Origin: Hahellaceae bacterium
Lineage (GTDB): Bacteria; Pseudomonadota; Gammaproteobacteria; Pseudomonadales; Oleiphilaceae
Reading direction: 5' to 3'
DNA: 64,000 nt
Assembly: GCA_024234505.1 (NCBI GenBank)
Contig: JACKOD010000004.1
Location: forward strand, 372,001-436,000
The notes below the pieces were generated by a model. The model worked only from the letters and a program-made list of their open reading frames with translations. It ran no database searches and was not told where the DNA came from. Of the stretch, positions 26,676-36,301 are shown one piece after another. Both the position numbers and the translations under genes were made by a program. Within the stretch, counting starts at the first letter, position 1; every line of letters starts with the position of its first letter.

Positions 26676-27137
26676 TTATGGTTTAAAGGTATAATTGCGT
26701 AAAACCTGTGCACCCGCCAGAATTTCTTCTTTACGCATCTTCTCCAGTTTGAATCGTTGCTGATCCATTTTGAATAGAAAACGCTTATCTGTAGCGAGTC
26801 GGGCTTCGTGCGTTGGCATATGAGCCAGTGCGTCATAAATTTCATTGAAAATAGCAAACTGAGGATTTTCATGAAGTTCGGGAGCCAGATGGTCGAGCAA
26901 TACTTTTATGCGAATACATCCCTCGGAGAGTTCGACTTGATCTTCGAGGATACAAAGTGCCAATACCTGTAAACTCTCGATCAATTCTTTGCGTGTAAGG
27001 GCCTGTTGGTCCTCTGCCACTTTTATCGCGTTTTTGCGGTGCTTTATCTTTTTCCATTGCTGCAGGTTAAACCATATCAGGCCCACGCAGATGATGAGGC
27101 CGACAAGAATAAGAAAAAGCTGGGTGTTTTGAGACAT
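26676..27137 (-). CDS. DUF2489-family membrane-anchored protein
   Basis: About 153 residues: one N-terminal membrane helix (LFLILVGLIICVGLIWFNL) and a cytoplasmic domain with family-typical TRKELIESLQVLA, LSEGCIRIKVLLDHL and HMPTHEARLATDKRFLFKMD. The function of DUF2489 is unknown. The ATG at 27137 gives a short N-terminus before the membrane helix; ATG 27149 and a longer start at 27221 are possible. It lies 55 bases from the chemoreceptor on the same strand. Confidence 0.8.
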   Translation of the reverse strand: MSQNTQLFLILVGLIICVGLIWFNLQQWKKIKHRKNAIKVAEDQQALTRKELIESLQVLALCILEDQVELSEGCIRIKVLLDHLAPELHENPQFAIFNEIYDALAHMPTHEARLATDKRFLFKMDQQRFKLEKMRKEEILAGAQVLRNYTFKP

Positions 27138-27276
27138 TAATGCGTGCATCCAACAAGTCAGGGTGAATTTCGAGAGCGACAGGACCGCTCCCGGTAGGCT
27201 GGTCGGATACAAGGTTGCCACAAAGCAGGGCGTTCCTGCATCAAAAAATCTTGGTCCGCAAGGTGGATTTCGGCGA

Positions 27277-28905
27277 TTAGATTCTAAAGCGGGAGCTGAG
27301 TGCCCGCGTACGTGCTGCCGTATCGGTCAGTATTTTTGAGGTTTCCTGGCTCTGTTCCGCCGCATGGGCGGTTTTTTGCGTTAATTCAGTGACTTCTGAG
27401 ACTTTTCGTGCCACCTCTTCTGATACCCTGGATTGTTGCTCTGCTGCGGTGGCGACTTGCTGATTGAGATGAGTCAGTTCGTCAATGTTATGCGTAATAT
27501 TGCTCAGCGTTTCAGCGGCATCATTGAACAAATGAGCGCTTTCGGCGGTCATGGTCCGACTGGTTTCCATTACATTTACCGTGTTTTTTGCACCGGATTG
27601 TACGCTGTGAATGATACCTTCGATTTCTTCTGTGGAATCTTGTGTTTTCTGCGCCAACGATCGAACTTCATCAGCGACGACTGCAAATCCCCGGCCTTGT
27701 TCGCCGGCACGGGCCGCTTCGATTGCAGCATTGAGCGCGAGCAGATTGGTTTGCTCTGCAATACCCCGAATGACGTTTAGCACGGTGCCGACATTATTGG
27801 TATCTTCGGCTAACTTCCGCACGGTGGTTGCGGTGCTTTCGACTTGTTGAGACAGCTCACCAATGGTGTGCTGAGCACGACGCATGGTATTCAAGCCATC
27901 TTGTGCTGCACCGTTGGCATTCTGTGTCAGCTCAACCGCATGATTGGCGTGGTTGGCTACTTGTTGGGCCGCTTCAGTTAGTTCGTGAATGGCCGTAGCA
28001 ATCTGGTCTGTGCGTTGGTGTACTTGCTGTACGCTGTCATTGATACCTTCTGCGCTCGATATCAGGTCTTTAGATGCGTGCTGCAATTTCTGGTTGGATA
28101 TTCCCAATTGTTCCGAGACATTTAATAAAAATTGCCTCAGGTTTCGTGAGGAAGCGGCAAGCATGCCCAGTTCATCTTTCTGCTCGATCGTAATCTCTTC
28201 TTCAAGACTGCCTTCGCTGATGCTGGCAATGGCTTTAGCCAGTGTGCGAGCGGGTGACACAATGGATTGATGGATCAGATAAAGGATGGCACCGGTGAGC
28301 AGCAGAATCGACATAAAAACGGCCGTCGCCGCACCTTTTCCAGAATTGTGTGCGGTTTCCGAAATAGTTTGCGTCTGCTTTCTTGCCAGCAGGATCAGAC
28401 TTTTGCCAGCTTCTTCGAGTTGGAGTGCTGGTGCCCGGTCGATGCCCTTGACAGCACGGTCGCCTGTTTTGTGGTCGAAATTTGAATTTTTAAAGGCCTC
28501 CAGACCTTTTCGATAGCTGTTTGCGATAGCCTGGTGTGACTTTATAAACGCCTCTACTTTGGGGTATGCCGGGTTGTCCTGCGCCATATTTGCTAAAAGT
28601 GTTTGGGCCTCTTTTAGAACCTCGGCTTCCGTTTTCTCGAAATTTCCCCAATATTTGCTCAGATCTCCGGCAACATGGCCTCTGATTAAGACATTTTTCC
28701 ACTCTTGTACCTGCAGTTTAAACTTCGCTTGCAGATCCTTAATTTGCATTTCCTGTTGTAGTTCAACCGCGATCAGATGTTCAAAGGCATTGACCGTTTG
28801 CAGGCTATTAAAAAGAAATAGCAACGATGCGGCTGCAATAACAATATTTCCCCCCAAAATAATAACGAGTAATTTGTTGAAAATACTGCGATTGATCCAG
28901 TCCAT
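27277..28905 (-). CDS. Methyl-accepting chemotaxis protein
   Basis: A 542-residue chemoreceptor. Order: N-terminal membrane helix (residues 12-32), periplasmic four-helix-type sensor of about 150 residues, second membrane helix near residue 200 (AAVFMSILLLTGAILYLI), HAMP linker, and a cytoplasmic coiled coil with the conserved tip RGIAEQTNLLALNAAIEAAR and GRGFAVVADEVRSLA. It relays a ligand signal to CheA/CheW. The ligand cannot be read from sequence. No other chemotaxis genes are near. Confidence 0.93.
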   Translation of the reverse strand: MDWINRSIFNKLLVIILGGNIVIAAASLLFLFNSLQTVNAFEHLIAVELQQEMQIKDLQAKFKLQVQEWKNVLIRGHVAGDLSKYWGNFEKTEAEVLKEAQTLLANMAQDNPAYPKVEAFIKSHQAIANSYRKGLEAFKNSNFDHKTGDRAVKGIDRAPALQLEEAGKSLILLARKQTQTISETAHNSGKGAATAVFMSILLLTGAILYLIHQSIVSPARTLAKAIASISEGSLEEEITIEQKDELGMLAASSRNLRQFLLNVSEQLGISNQKLQHASKDLISSAEGINDSVQQVHQRTDQIATAIHELTEAAQQVANHANHAVELTQNANGAAQDGLNTMRRAQHTIGELSQQVESTATTVRKLAEDTNNVGTVLNVIRGIAEQTNLLALNAAIEAARAGEQGRGFAVVADEVRSLAQKTQDSTEEIEGIIHSVQSGAKNTVNVMETSRTMTAESAHLFNDAAETLSNITHNIDELTHLNQQVATAAEQQSRVSEEVARKVSEVTELTQKTAHAAEQSQETSKILTDTAARTRALSSRFRI

Positions 28906-29134
28906 CTACCTTACCTGCTTATATTTTTTATCGAGCTGTAAGTATAGACAGCGGATGCTTGAAAGACTAAATCCTGCTTGATGTATGTCAGGTGGCGAGA
29001 AATTTGGCCGAGCGATACTTGCGTTCATCATGATGATTACCAACCGTTGGGTATTTGGGTGGCATCAGCTCATGGTCATGAAACGTAAGCCGGCACGTTG
29101 AATCGTGTTGGCCGCAGCTTAAAAGGGATTCCAG

Positions 29135-29323
29135 ATGATCACTTCTCGTTCGACGATGCTGTTACCCGATACAGAACAACGCATTGCCCGCAGAATTGGG
29201 TTAAGTGTGGAAGATTTTCGTAATTTTTATCAGCCACTTCTGGATAAGCGTTTAAAGCGTGAGGGGCAAGATTCCAGGCGTTTGGATAGCATTCAAGGTG
29301 GGCCATTCGAGTTGAAATGCTAA
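29135..29323 (+). CDS. Small uncharacterised protein
   Basis: A 62-residue basic protein (TEQRIARRIGLSVEDFRNFY, then PLLDKRLKREG). No family is recognised. AAGGGA lies 8 bases before the ATG, and a hairpin terminator follows the stop closely, both of which support a real gene. The 229-base gap from the chemoreceptor carries divergent promoters. Confidence 0.6.
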   Translation: MITSRSTMLLPDTEQRIARRIGLSVEDFRNFYQPLLDKRLKREGQDSRRLDSIQGGPFELKC

Positions 29324-29334
29324 TCCGCAGGAAG

Positions 29335-29370
29335 AAGGACTCAATAATGCAAGTGCATCCTTGAGTCCTT
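29335..29370. terminator. Bidirectional hairpin terminator
   Basis: Arms AAGGACTCAA (29335-29344) and TTGAGTCCTT (29361-29370) pair perfectly, with an inner ATGCA/TGCAT pairing. It lies between two convergent genes and can serve both. Confidence 0.8.
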
Positions 29371-29390
29371 TAATTTGAGTGTTTGAGATG

Positions 29391-29972
29391 CTACATCGCG
29401 TAATGACGTTTGAATTCAGACATCATCGCTTCTGGTTTTTCCTTACTTTTGGCTTTGGGTAGTACATAAACTACCGTCTCACCCGCAGGGCCGGCGCCTA
29501 TGTCGGTATAACGAAAGGTCGCTTCGCCGGTTTTTCTGAACTTGTTCATTTCGTCAAAACTGTCAAATACATACAGACGGCCTTCCGTGTAGGTTTCGCC
29601 GTAAAAGCTGTTTGTGACTGCAGTTTTCCCATCAAACAGATCCACGCTGGGGATGCCTTGCGTCAGCTTCTTCTCGGCGGAAGTCAATCCAAAGCGAATG
29701 GTTTCGCCATTCGGGCCGGCACCAATGCGTGTCAGGGTAAAAGGCGTATCGCCACTCTTAACAAAATCGCGGTAGGTTTTGTGGTCGTCGAACAGGTAGA
29801 TGCGTCCGTCTGCGTGTGCTTCGAAAAGTTGCGGAGACAGGGGGGCGATCTGCGCGGTTTTGGCAGCGGCTTCGCTCACCGGGGCATTGGACACATTTGA
29901 TTGATGTGCGCACGCCGCCAGTACAGACACGGCAGCACCTAAAACCCATGTTTTGACGATAGTATTTCTCAT
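29391..29972 (-). CDS. Lipoprotein with two internal repeats
   Basis: About 193 residues with a lipoprotein signal ending VLAAC (lipobox, Cys near residue 20). The mature part holds two copies of a roughly 45-residue module: EAHADGRIYLFDDHKTYRDF...IGAGPNGETIRFGL and YTEGRLYVFDSFDEMNKF...IGAGPAGETVVYVL. The family is not recognised. The ATG at 29972 was chosen because AAGGG lies 7 bases upstream, while an ATG at 29978 is too close to it. Likely anchored in the outer membrane. Confidence 0.75.
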   Translation of the reverse strand: MRNTIVKTWVLGAAVSVLAACAHQSNVSNAPVSEAAAKTAQIAPLSPQLFEAHADGRIYLFDDHKTYRDFVKSGDTPFTLTRIGAGPNGETIRFGLTSAEKKLTQGIPSVDLFDGKTAVTNSFYGETYTEGRLYVFDSFDEMNKFRKTGEATFRYTDIGAGPAGETVVYVLPKAKSKEKPEAMMSEFKRHYAM

Positions 29973-30081
29973 GTTCATACCCTTGATATTTGCTTGAAAT
30001 CTAAATTAAGTCGACACACAGGGTATGAATTTTAAATGACGTTAGTGTGACAGTTGGCTTTCAGTAGGGCGGCTAAGCGGA

Positions 30082-32571
30082 TTACAACCCCGAGAGGCTA
30101 TTCAAAACAACGGCAGGAGGGGTTTTGATAACGTGCCGACAACTGACCGCGCCAAGAATGCCGATCAGCAGTGCGCCGGAGATTGGCCCCGCCAGCCATA
30201 GCGCGGGGTGAGGCTGAAGCTCCCAGTGAAAAACCCAATGCTGAAGGCCCAGCAAGACGGATTCGGCCGCCGCGGCCGCAAATAGACCGGAAACCCCGCC
30301 AAGAAATGTAAACTCAAGCCATAAACTGCCACGAAGGCGTTTTCGATGACAGCCCAGTGCGCGTAATAAGGCTGACTCCTGAAGCCGAATTTGTAAACTG
30401 GCATGTACGGCCGATAGTAAAACCAGTACCCCAGCGACAAGTACCAGCCACAGCACCAGAGAAATCCCCTGACCGACCTGATTGATCATGGTTTGTATTC
30501 GTTCGATCAGGGTATCAACCTCAATTACAGAGACCGTGGGCATATTTGAAATCAAGGTATTTACAAAGTGCTTTTTCGAAGGAGGAATATACAGGCTCGT
30601 TAAATAACTGGGGGTGTAGGTCGCCAGTGTTTCTGGTTCGAACAGGAAGTAGAAATTGGGGCGTAAGGATTCCCAATTGACACTTCTCAGACTGGTGATC
30701 GTGGCATTTATAAACATGCCTCCGATGCTGAATGTGAGTTCATCGCCCAAATTAAGCTGCAAGTCTGAAGCTAGTTTCGCTTCTACCGACACTCCGTGAC
30801 TATCAACGCTTAACCTATCGAACCAGCGCCCCTCCAGAATGTGATTTTCAGCGGGAAGCTGGTCACTGGCGCTGAGATTTATTTCACGTTTAATGCCGTT
30901 TGGCAGCTCGGTTTGGCGTTCTACCAATGGCTGATAGTTAACCTGTGTCAGGCGCCCTCGCACCATTGGATAGAATGTCGTGCTTTCCAGTTGATGGTCC
31001 GCTATCAACTGTTGAATGGGCGTGACTTGGTCTGGGGCTATATTGACCAGAAAGTGATTGGGCGCGTTTGGCGTTAATTGGACACGCCACTCGTTCAGCA
31101 AACTGGTGCGTATAACAAATAGAATCATGAGTAGCATGATGGCACTGGCGAATACCATGATGAGTGCACTGCTTTGTGATTTATTACGGATAAGACCTGA
31201 CATGGCTAAACGCCAGGTTCCCCCGGCTCGCTTTGCCGTGATATGGGCGGCCGAGATTAATAGTCGGGAGGGTAGGGCGAGACAAATGCCAACCAGCACA
31301 ATGCCCGCCATCATGGTAAGCGTCATGGCTATATTTTGGCTATATATCGCCATTAATCCGGCTATAGCCAGAATGGCAAGCCATCCTTGCCGGGTCAGCG
31401 AGCCGTGTGAAATGGCAACATCCCGGCGAAAAATGCGGACAGGAGGAACGCCAGGTAAATACCAGAGCGCCGGTATCGCAAAGCCGAGCAGGGCGACGAT
31501 GCCTGTTAAGGCTCCCCATAGATAATGGCTACCCGATGCAGGTGCCAGTGGGGTCTGTATCGTTTCTGCAATGGTGCTGGCAATACTCGCTTGAACCCCA
31601 TGGCCGGCAAGCATACCGAGTGCCGAAGCAATTAAAGCCAGCAGGAATAATTGGGAAAAATAGAGCTGGCGAACCCGACTTGCACGCAGACCGAAGCTTT
31701 TCAGCAAAGCTACTTGTTCCGTATGCCTAAATGCAAAATGCCGTGTAGCGATTGCCATCGCGATGCCGGAAAGCAAGACGCCAATGATTCCAGCAAGTAC
31801 GAGAAAGTTTTTCGCCGTAGTCAGTGTTTTACTCAGACGTGCTTGCGCCAGATCGAGATCCTGCAGTTGTTCGTGTTCAGAGAGGCTGCCATGAATTTCT
31901 GTCGCAAAGGCGTTGAGGGCTTTTTCACTGCCCGCGAACAATGCTTTGTAAGTAATGCGGCTTCCGGGCTGAATGACTTGGGTCGCTTCCAGATCCGTTG
32001 CATTAATGAGTACCCGTGCGCCCGCCAGAAAGAATTGAGTACCCCGATCAGGCTCCCGGAAAATGACTTTGGTGACTCGAAAAGAGGCTTCACCCAACTC
32101 AATCTCGTCGCCTATGCGTATTCCGAGAAGGGGGATGAGCCGCGAATCTACCCAGGCTTCTCCCGAAGGAGGAATCTCCGTGGCGGCATAAATTCGGGCG
32201 GGATCATTTTCGAAGGGGCGATCACTTAATTCAAGCACGCCGCGCAGTGGATAGTGCTCCGAAACGGCTTTGACAGAAGCCAAATGCAGTTGGTCGTGGG
32301 CAAACACCATTGATCTGAATTCGGCGGTCATCGCGTGCGCCAGCCCGAATTGCTCTGCGACTTCAAATCGCTGATCCGGAATCGGTAGCCCGCTTTTAAT
32401 AATTCGATCGGCGGCGAGAAAACTATGGCTCTGAATGAGTAGTGACTGCTCCACCCGGCTGGTGAAAACCAGAATCCCGGTAACCAACATCACAGACAGC
32501 ATCAGGGCGGCGGTCAGTATTTGCAGTTCACCGCTGCGAAGATTTCTCCAGAGGAGCCTCAAGGTCAGCAT
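30082..32571 (-). CDS. FtsX-type ABC permease (YbbP-like)
   Basis: An 829-residue permease with the two-FtsX-unit architecture: a membrane helix near the N-terminus, a large periplasmic domain, three helices near residues 250-380, a second four-helix set about residues 400-500, a second soluble domain and three C-terminal helices. YbbP-type proteins pair with YbbA ATPases and are thought to act as mechanotransmission or lipid-linked exporters, with unknown substrate. The ATG at 32571 overlaps the ATPase gene by 7 bases. It forms the permease half of the tesA-ybbA-ybbP locus known from E. coli and Pseudomonas. Confidence 0.9.
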   Translation of the reverse strand: MLTLRLLWRNLRSGELQILTAALMLSVMLVTGILVFTSRVEQSLLIQSHSFLAADRIIKSGLPIPDQRFEVAEQFGLAHAMTAEFRSMVFAHDQLHLASVKAVSEHYPLRGVLELSDRPFENDPARIYAATEIPPSGEAWVDSRLIPLLGIRIGDEIELGEASFRVTKVIFREPDRGTQFFLAGARVLINATDLEATQVIQPGSRITYKALFAGSEKALNAFATEIHGSLSEHEQLQDLDLAQARLSKTLTTAKNFLVLAGIIGVLLSGIAMAIATRHFAFRHTEQVALLKSFGLRASRVRQLYFSQLFLLALIASALGMLAGHGVQASIASTIAETIQTPLAPASGSHYLWGALTGIVALLGFAIPALWYLPGVPPVRIFRRDVAISHGSLTRQGWLAILAIAGLMAIYSQNIAMTLTMMAGIVLVGICLALPSRLLISAAHITAKRAGGTWRLAMSGLIRNKSQSSALIMVFASAIMLLMILFVIRTSLLNEWRVQLTPNAPNHFLVNIAPDQVTPIQQLIADHQLESTTFYPMVRGRLTQVNYQPLVERQTELPNGIKREINLSASDQLPAENHILEGRWFDRLSVDSHGVSVEAKLASDLQLNLGDELTFSIGGMFINATITSLRSVNWESLRPNFYFLFEPETLATYTPSYLTSLYIPPSKKHFVNTLISNMPTVSVIEVDTLIERIQTMINQVGQGISLVLWLVLVAGVLVLLSAVHASLQIRLQESALLRALGCHRKRLRGSLWLEFTFLGGVSGLFAAAAAESVLLGLQHWVFHWELQPHPALWLAGPISGALLIGILGAVSCRHVIKTPPAVVLNSLSGL

Positions 32572-33254
32572 GGTGACGGCCTTAAAGCGTGTTCGGATGG
32601 CCGGATTTTTCCGCCCTCCAGTGTGAGCACCTGCGTACACCGTTCCGCCAGGCGCGGCTCGTGGGTCACAAGCACCAGGGTTGTGCCCTGATCACGATTA
32701 AGTTCGAAAAGCAGGTCAATAATTTTCTTGCCGGTAGCGGTGTCCAGATTACCGGTTGGCTCATCGGCAAAGAGTATGGCCGGATTATTGGCAAACGCCC
32801 GAGCTATGGCAACGCGCTGTTGCTCTCCACCAGACAATTGCTTAGGGTAATGGGTGAGGCGATGACTTAATCCGACCTTATCCAAAAACTGTCTGGAGCG
32901 TTCAGCTGCTTTGCGGATGCCAAAGAGTTCCAACGGTAACATCACGTTTTCGAGGGCGGTAAGGCCTGGCAAGAGCTGAAAAGATTGGAATACGAACCCC
33001 GTCATTTGCGCTCGTATGTCTGCACGCTGCTCCTCATCCACTTGGGTAATGTCATGACCACTCAACAGAATTTGTCCTTCGGTGGGTATGTCCAGCCCTG
33101 CTAAGATGCCCAGCAACGTCGACTTACCGGATCCGGAGGCACCCACAATGGCGAGGCTTTCTCCTCGAGGTAATTCGAGGCTGATATTTTCGAGCAAACT
33201 GAGCGGTCCTTCGCTGGATTGAACCAGCTTGCTAACCCGGCGGGCGATGATCAT
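32565..33254 (-). CDS. ABC transporter ATP-binding protein (YbbA-like)
   Basis: A 229-residue ABC ATPase: Walker A GASGSGKST, Q-loop, signature LSGGEQQRVAIARA, Walker B ILFADEPTGNLD and the switch histidine in LVLVTHEPRLA. It is of the LolD/MacB/YbbA class that drives FtsX-type permeases. The ATG at 33254 has AGGA 7 bases upstream. It is divergent from the esterase gene, the usual arrangement for ybbA and tesA. Confidence 0.92.
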   Translation of the reverse strand: MIIARRVSKLVQSSEGPLSLLENISLELPRGESLAIVGASGSGKSTLLGILAGLDIPTEGQILLSGHDITQVDEEQRADIRAQMTGFVFQSFQLLPGLTALENVMLPLELFGIRKAAERSRQFLDKVGLSHRLTHYPKQLSGGEQQRVAIARAFANNPAILFADEPTGNLDTATGKKIIDLLFELNRDQGTTLVLVTHEPRLAERCTQVLTLEGGKIRPSEHALRPSPC

Positions 33255-33413
33255 GTTAATTCCTGTGGCATCAAGGCAAAATCCATGGGTGAGTGATGGT
33301 TTGAGAATATTATTGGTCCCACCCCCAATAAACGACATCTCACCATACTACGTAATTCAGGGTAAGTCAGATTCACCATAGGCACTAAAATGAATATTTT
33401 CTCAGGAGAGCGA

Positions 33414-34067
33414 ATGATTCAGATAAAAAGGTTGAAACCGAAATACAGATGTTTCAAGCGAGACATGGTTAAAAAGGCGTTGCAGGTCATGCTTCTGTGC
33501 GTGATCTGCAATAGTGCCGCTTCTGCCAAAACGCTGCTGGTGTTGGGCGACAGCCTCAGTGCGGGATACGGCATTCGTGTTGAGCAGGGATGGGTGCAGC
33601 GGTTACAGGCTAAATTGGGAGATTCGTATCAGGTGGTCAATGCCAGCGTGAGTGGCCACACCAGTGCGGAAGGTTTGGCTCGATTACCAACGCTGTTAGA
33701 AAATTACCGGCCGGATATTGTAATGATTGAATTGGGCGGGAATGATGGCTTGCGTGGCTATCCGGTGCGTACGCTTAAAGCCAATCTGGAACGGCTCATC
33801 GAGAGCAGTCTACAAGCGGGTGCTTCGGTACTGACGTTAGGCATGCGAATACCACCCAACTACGGCGCACGTTATGCTCGCCAATTCGAAGGTGTGTTCG
33901 AGTCGCTTGCGGATATTCCGGGTGTTGTCGTCGTGCCCTTTCTGCTGGACGGCATTGCACTGCACCCCGAGATGATGCAGCAAGATGGTATTCATCCTAC
34001 CGAGGCCGCTCAGCAGAAAATGCTGGAAAATGTCTGGCCCTATTTACAGCCGCTTCTCAGCAGGTAG
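33414..34067 (+). CDS. tesA: Periplasmic GDSL esterase/thioesterase TesA
   Basis: About 217 residues. A Sec signal peptide precedes the mature start near AKTLLVLGDSLSAGYG, which holds the GDSL nucleophile serine; the GGNDGLRG block supplies the Asn, and DGIHPTEAAQ gives the Asp-x-x-His pair. E. coli TesA is a thioesterase/lysophospholipase/arylesterase. The ATG at 33414 was chosen because AGGAG lies 5 bases upstream; it gives a long basic n-region, and the ATG at 33465 would give a more typical signal peptide. It is divergent from ybbA-like. Confidence 0.93.
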   Translation: MIQIKRLKPKYRCFKRDMVKKALQVMLLCVICNSAASAKTLLVLGDSLSAGYGIRVEQGWVQRLQAKLGDSYQVVNASVSGHTSAEGLARLPTLLENYRPDIVMIELGGNDGLRGYPVRTLKANLERLIESSLQAGASVLTLGMRIPPNYGARYARQFEGVFESLADIPGVVVVPFLLDGIALHPEMMQQDGIHPTEAAQQKMLENVWPYLQPLLSR

Positions 34068-34088
34068 CTTTGTGTCTGTCAGGCAGAA

Positions 34089-34805
34089 CTATTTTATTTT
34101 CCGGGACTCGTCCCGAATCAAACGTTCCAGCTGCGTGATATCTTTTTGATAATCTTTACTGCACTTTTTCCACTTCTTGCGAAGATTCTTGTTATCAGGA
34201 TCACTGGGCTCATAAATGGGCTCTTCGCCACACTGGCTGATCATTTGGCTTTCCACTTTTGCCAGCGAAGACTTTAGTCGCTCAACTTCGGCATTGCTCT
34301 TTTCAAATTGGCCAGCCGCTTGCTCCTTTTGTGATTGCGCCCAATTCAGTGCACATCTCAGATCTCGCATTTGTTGTCCCAGTTCGTTGTTACGATTGAG
34401 ATGCGAGGCGGTCTGGTTTTTCTGGTAGTAGTGGTTTTGTGTATAGGCTTTTTGCAGGCGATCCAGCTCTTTTTGCTTGTACCCCAACTGCTTTTCCCAG
34501 CTGGCCTCCTGACTGGCTATTCTTGAATAGAAGTAGCTTTTATTGTCGAGCATATTGGGCAACTGAATGTTACCGCAGTATTGGTAAACACCTTTGGTGG
34601 ATACTTTGGTTTCTCCTTCCGCACTCAAGTCTTTTTTCTCTATCGTCAGGTTTTGCTCTTGTTGTGTGACGGTCGCCGGAGGAAACTGACTGAAAGTTAC
34701 GTTACCTTGTGCATCAACAATCTTGTACATTTTCTGGGCAAACGTTGGGGCCGCAAGACCAACCAGCAGGAAGGACAATCCCAGCAGCGTCTTCTTAGTT
34801 ATCAT
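34089..34805 (-). CDS. DUF4124-type periplasmic coiled-coil protein
   Basis: A 238-residue exported protein: signal peptide (MITKKTLLGLSFLLVGLA, cleaved after TFA), an N-terminal DUF4124 module (MYKIVDAQGNVTFSQFPP) and a long Lys/Glu/Gln-rich helical region likely to form coiled coil. Two C-terminal cysteines (SQCGEEP, KKCSKD) may be paired. Function unknown. It converges on tesA with 21 bases between stops. Confidence 0.75.
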   Translation of the reverse strand: MITKKTLLGLSFLLVGLAAPTFAQKMYKIVDAQGNVTFSQFPPATVTQQEQNLTIEKKDLSAEGETKVSTKGVYQYCGNIQLPNMLDNKSYFYSRIASQEASWEKQLGYKQKELDRLQKAYTQNHYYQKNQTASHLNRNNELGQQMRDLRCALNWAQSQKEQAAGQFEKSNAEVERLKSSLAKVESQMISQCGEEPIYEPSDPDNKNLRKKWKKCSKDYQKDITQLERLIRDESRKIK

Positions 34806-34941
34806 GTAGAAATCCTTGATCGTTCATATCGCTTCCTTTGTACTGAAAAGCTTCAACACTGATGTTGTATGGAGGCTGGCGAATGAAACCGCAATAGAGC
34901 GGATAATGCAGGCTATCGGCAGCGCCATCCGTTAACTATAG

Positions 34942-35724
34942 CTAACGCTTGAGCGGTGTCGCGTGCTTTCGCAGCCGGGCAAGCTGAGTGGCAATGGAAT
35001 AGCGCACGCTTTCTCGCAATGCCCAAACCTGTTTGGCGTCAGCTGGATCAATATCTCGCGCTTCAATCGCCGGACCAAATGAAAAGTAAAACCGGGATCG
35101 CTTGGGAATGGGAGTGCCATGCAGGCCGGAAACCCAGGGAAAAATGCCCTCGCCATTACGTAACTGCTTTTTGTAAAACGAACTCTTTGTTAGTCGTTTG
35201 GGTAAAATGGCGGCCCAGTCGTTGGCGTCCCACAGAATGTTATAACACTCCTCCGCTCCAACCGCGGCAAAGGGAATAATGGTGTAGTTATGTTCTGCCG
35301 CCAGGCGGGCGAAACCTGCACGAGCTTTCCAGATCAGCTGATAGGCCTCGCCTTTTCGCTTGCAGACCTCCCGGCCACCGCCAGGAAAAACCAGCACGGG
35401 TTCATTCGCCTGCATGAGTCGTGCACATTCTGCTGGCGTACCCTCCACAGCGCCAAACGCGGTCAGCAGTCGTCCCCAGCCGGGCACCTTGAAATGAATT
35501 CGATCCCCAAGACCCCGAACATAAAGTCCACGACGTTGGTAAAGTTCATTGGCCAGCAGGGGGGCATCCAGTAAGCCAAACACCGTGTGATTGCCCACAA
35601 AAAGCACCCTTGAATGATCAGGCAGGTTTTCAAGCCCTTGAAAGGTTGGTTTAAACCACTGTTGCCATGGCATGGTGGCCCATTTCAGGTATTGAGGTGA
35701 AGGGGGAGAAAATACTGCAGGCAT
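34942..35724 (-). CDS. Lysophospholipid/DGAT2-like acyltransferase
   Basis: A 260-residue acyltransferase of the PlsC/DGAT2-like type. The block FVGNHTVFGLLDAPLL carries the catalytic His with a wider-than-usual gap to Asp, and FPGGGREVCKRKGEAY is the second conserved block. It would transfer an acyl chain to a lipid acceptor; the acceptor cannot be read. Only weak hydrophobic segments are visible. It marks the right edge of the core block before the second accessory island. Confidence 0.85.
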   Translation of the reverse strand: MPAVFSPPSPQYLKWATMPWQQWFKPTFQGLENLPDHSRVLFVGNHTVFGLLDAPLLANELYQRRGLYVRGLGDRIHFKVPGWGRLLTAFGAVEGTPAECARLMQANEPVLVFPGGGREVCKRKGEAYQLIWKARAGFARLAAEHNYTIIPFAAVGAEECYNILWDANDWAAILPKRLTKSSFYKKQLRNGEGIFPWVSGLHGTPIPKRSRFYFSFGPAIEARDIDPADAKQVWALRESVRYSIATQLARLRKHATPLKR

Positions 35725-35950
35725 GCTGATTGATCCGTCTGTGGACTAAAAAATAAATAGGTGCCGGGAAGATTAAAATATTATGAAGGGGGAATGCAAA
35801 AAGAAATAAACCAATCCTGTCTTGGGTGTGCAGGCGTGGTGTACCTGTAATAAGCCAGGAAATATTATTATGCTTTTAAATAATTGATGAGGAGCGTGAC
35901 CATACATAACCTTATGCCCACGCGGCGTCTACTCTGCCAAAATATCTAAA

Positions 35951-36148
35951 CTACGGCTTCCTAGACATTCGCCAGGATTTGCCTTCAGGCTCAATTACCC
36001 CCTCTTGTTTCAAGGCCTGTAGCAGGTTCTTGACCTTATTATCCTTTTGGGTGGCATCCAGAACATCTGGCAATTTGTCTAAAAGCAGTCTGTTAATGTC
36101 TACACAGCTTTGCTGTGCCGAACTTCTCTGAAACTTGATGGTAAGCTG
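35951..36148 (-). pseudogene. C-terminal fragment of an AlbA_2/AAA-4 type regulator
   Basis: About 65 residues without a start, ending at TAG: LTIKFQRSS, then CVDINRLLLDKLPDVLD, ATQKDNKVKNLLQALKQEG, VIEPEGKSWRMS. This resembles the C-terminal helices of AlbA_2-domain (AAA_4) putative regulators or helicases. An in-frame TGA at 36149-36151 and no upstream continuation show that the rest is lost. It lies at the left edge of the restriction island. The rest of the 35,725-36,301 gap, including a 9-base hairpin near 36,275-36,300, holds nothing further that I can identify. Confidence 0.6.
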
Positions 36149-36301
36149 TCAGTAAACGGTAGTTGTTCTCATTTGCGTCTCAAATTACTTGATATTTTGC
36201 TAACCGACTACCATAATACCGGCACGCTCTTCGGAGCTGGTTGAACCTTTACCTAGTGTTTTGGTTCGTGGCTGCGCCTCAGTCGCCGATAAGACTGGGG
36301 C

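Noticed and set aside
36274..36301. GCCTCAGTC/GACTGGGGC hairpin as terminator of the island operon
   Set aside because: It pairs over nine positions but has no T-tract on the minus strand, so I do not list it as a terminator.
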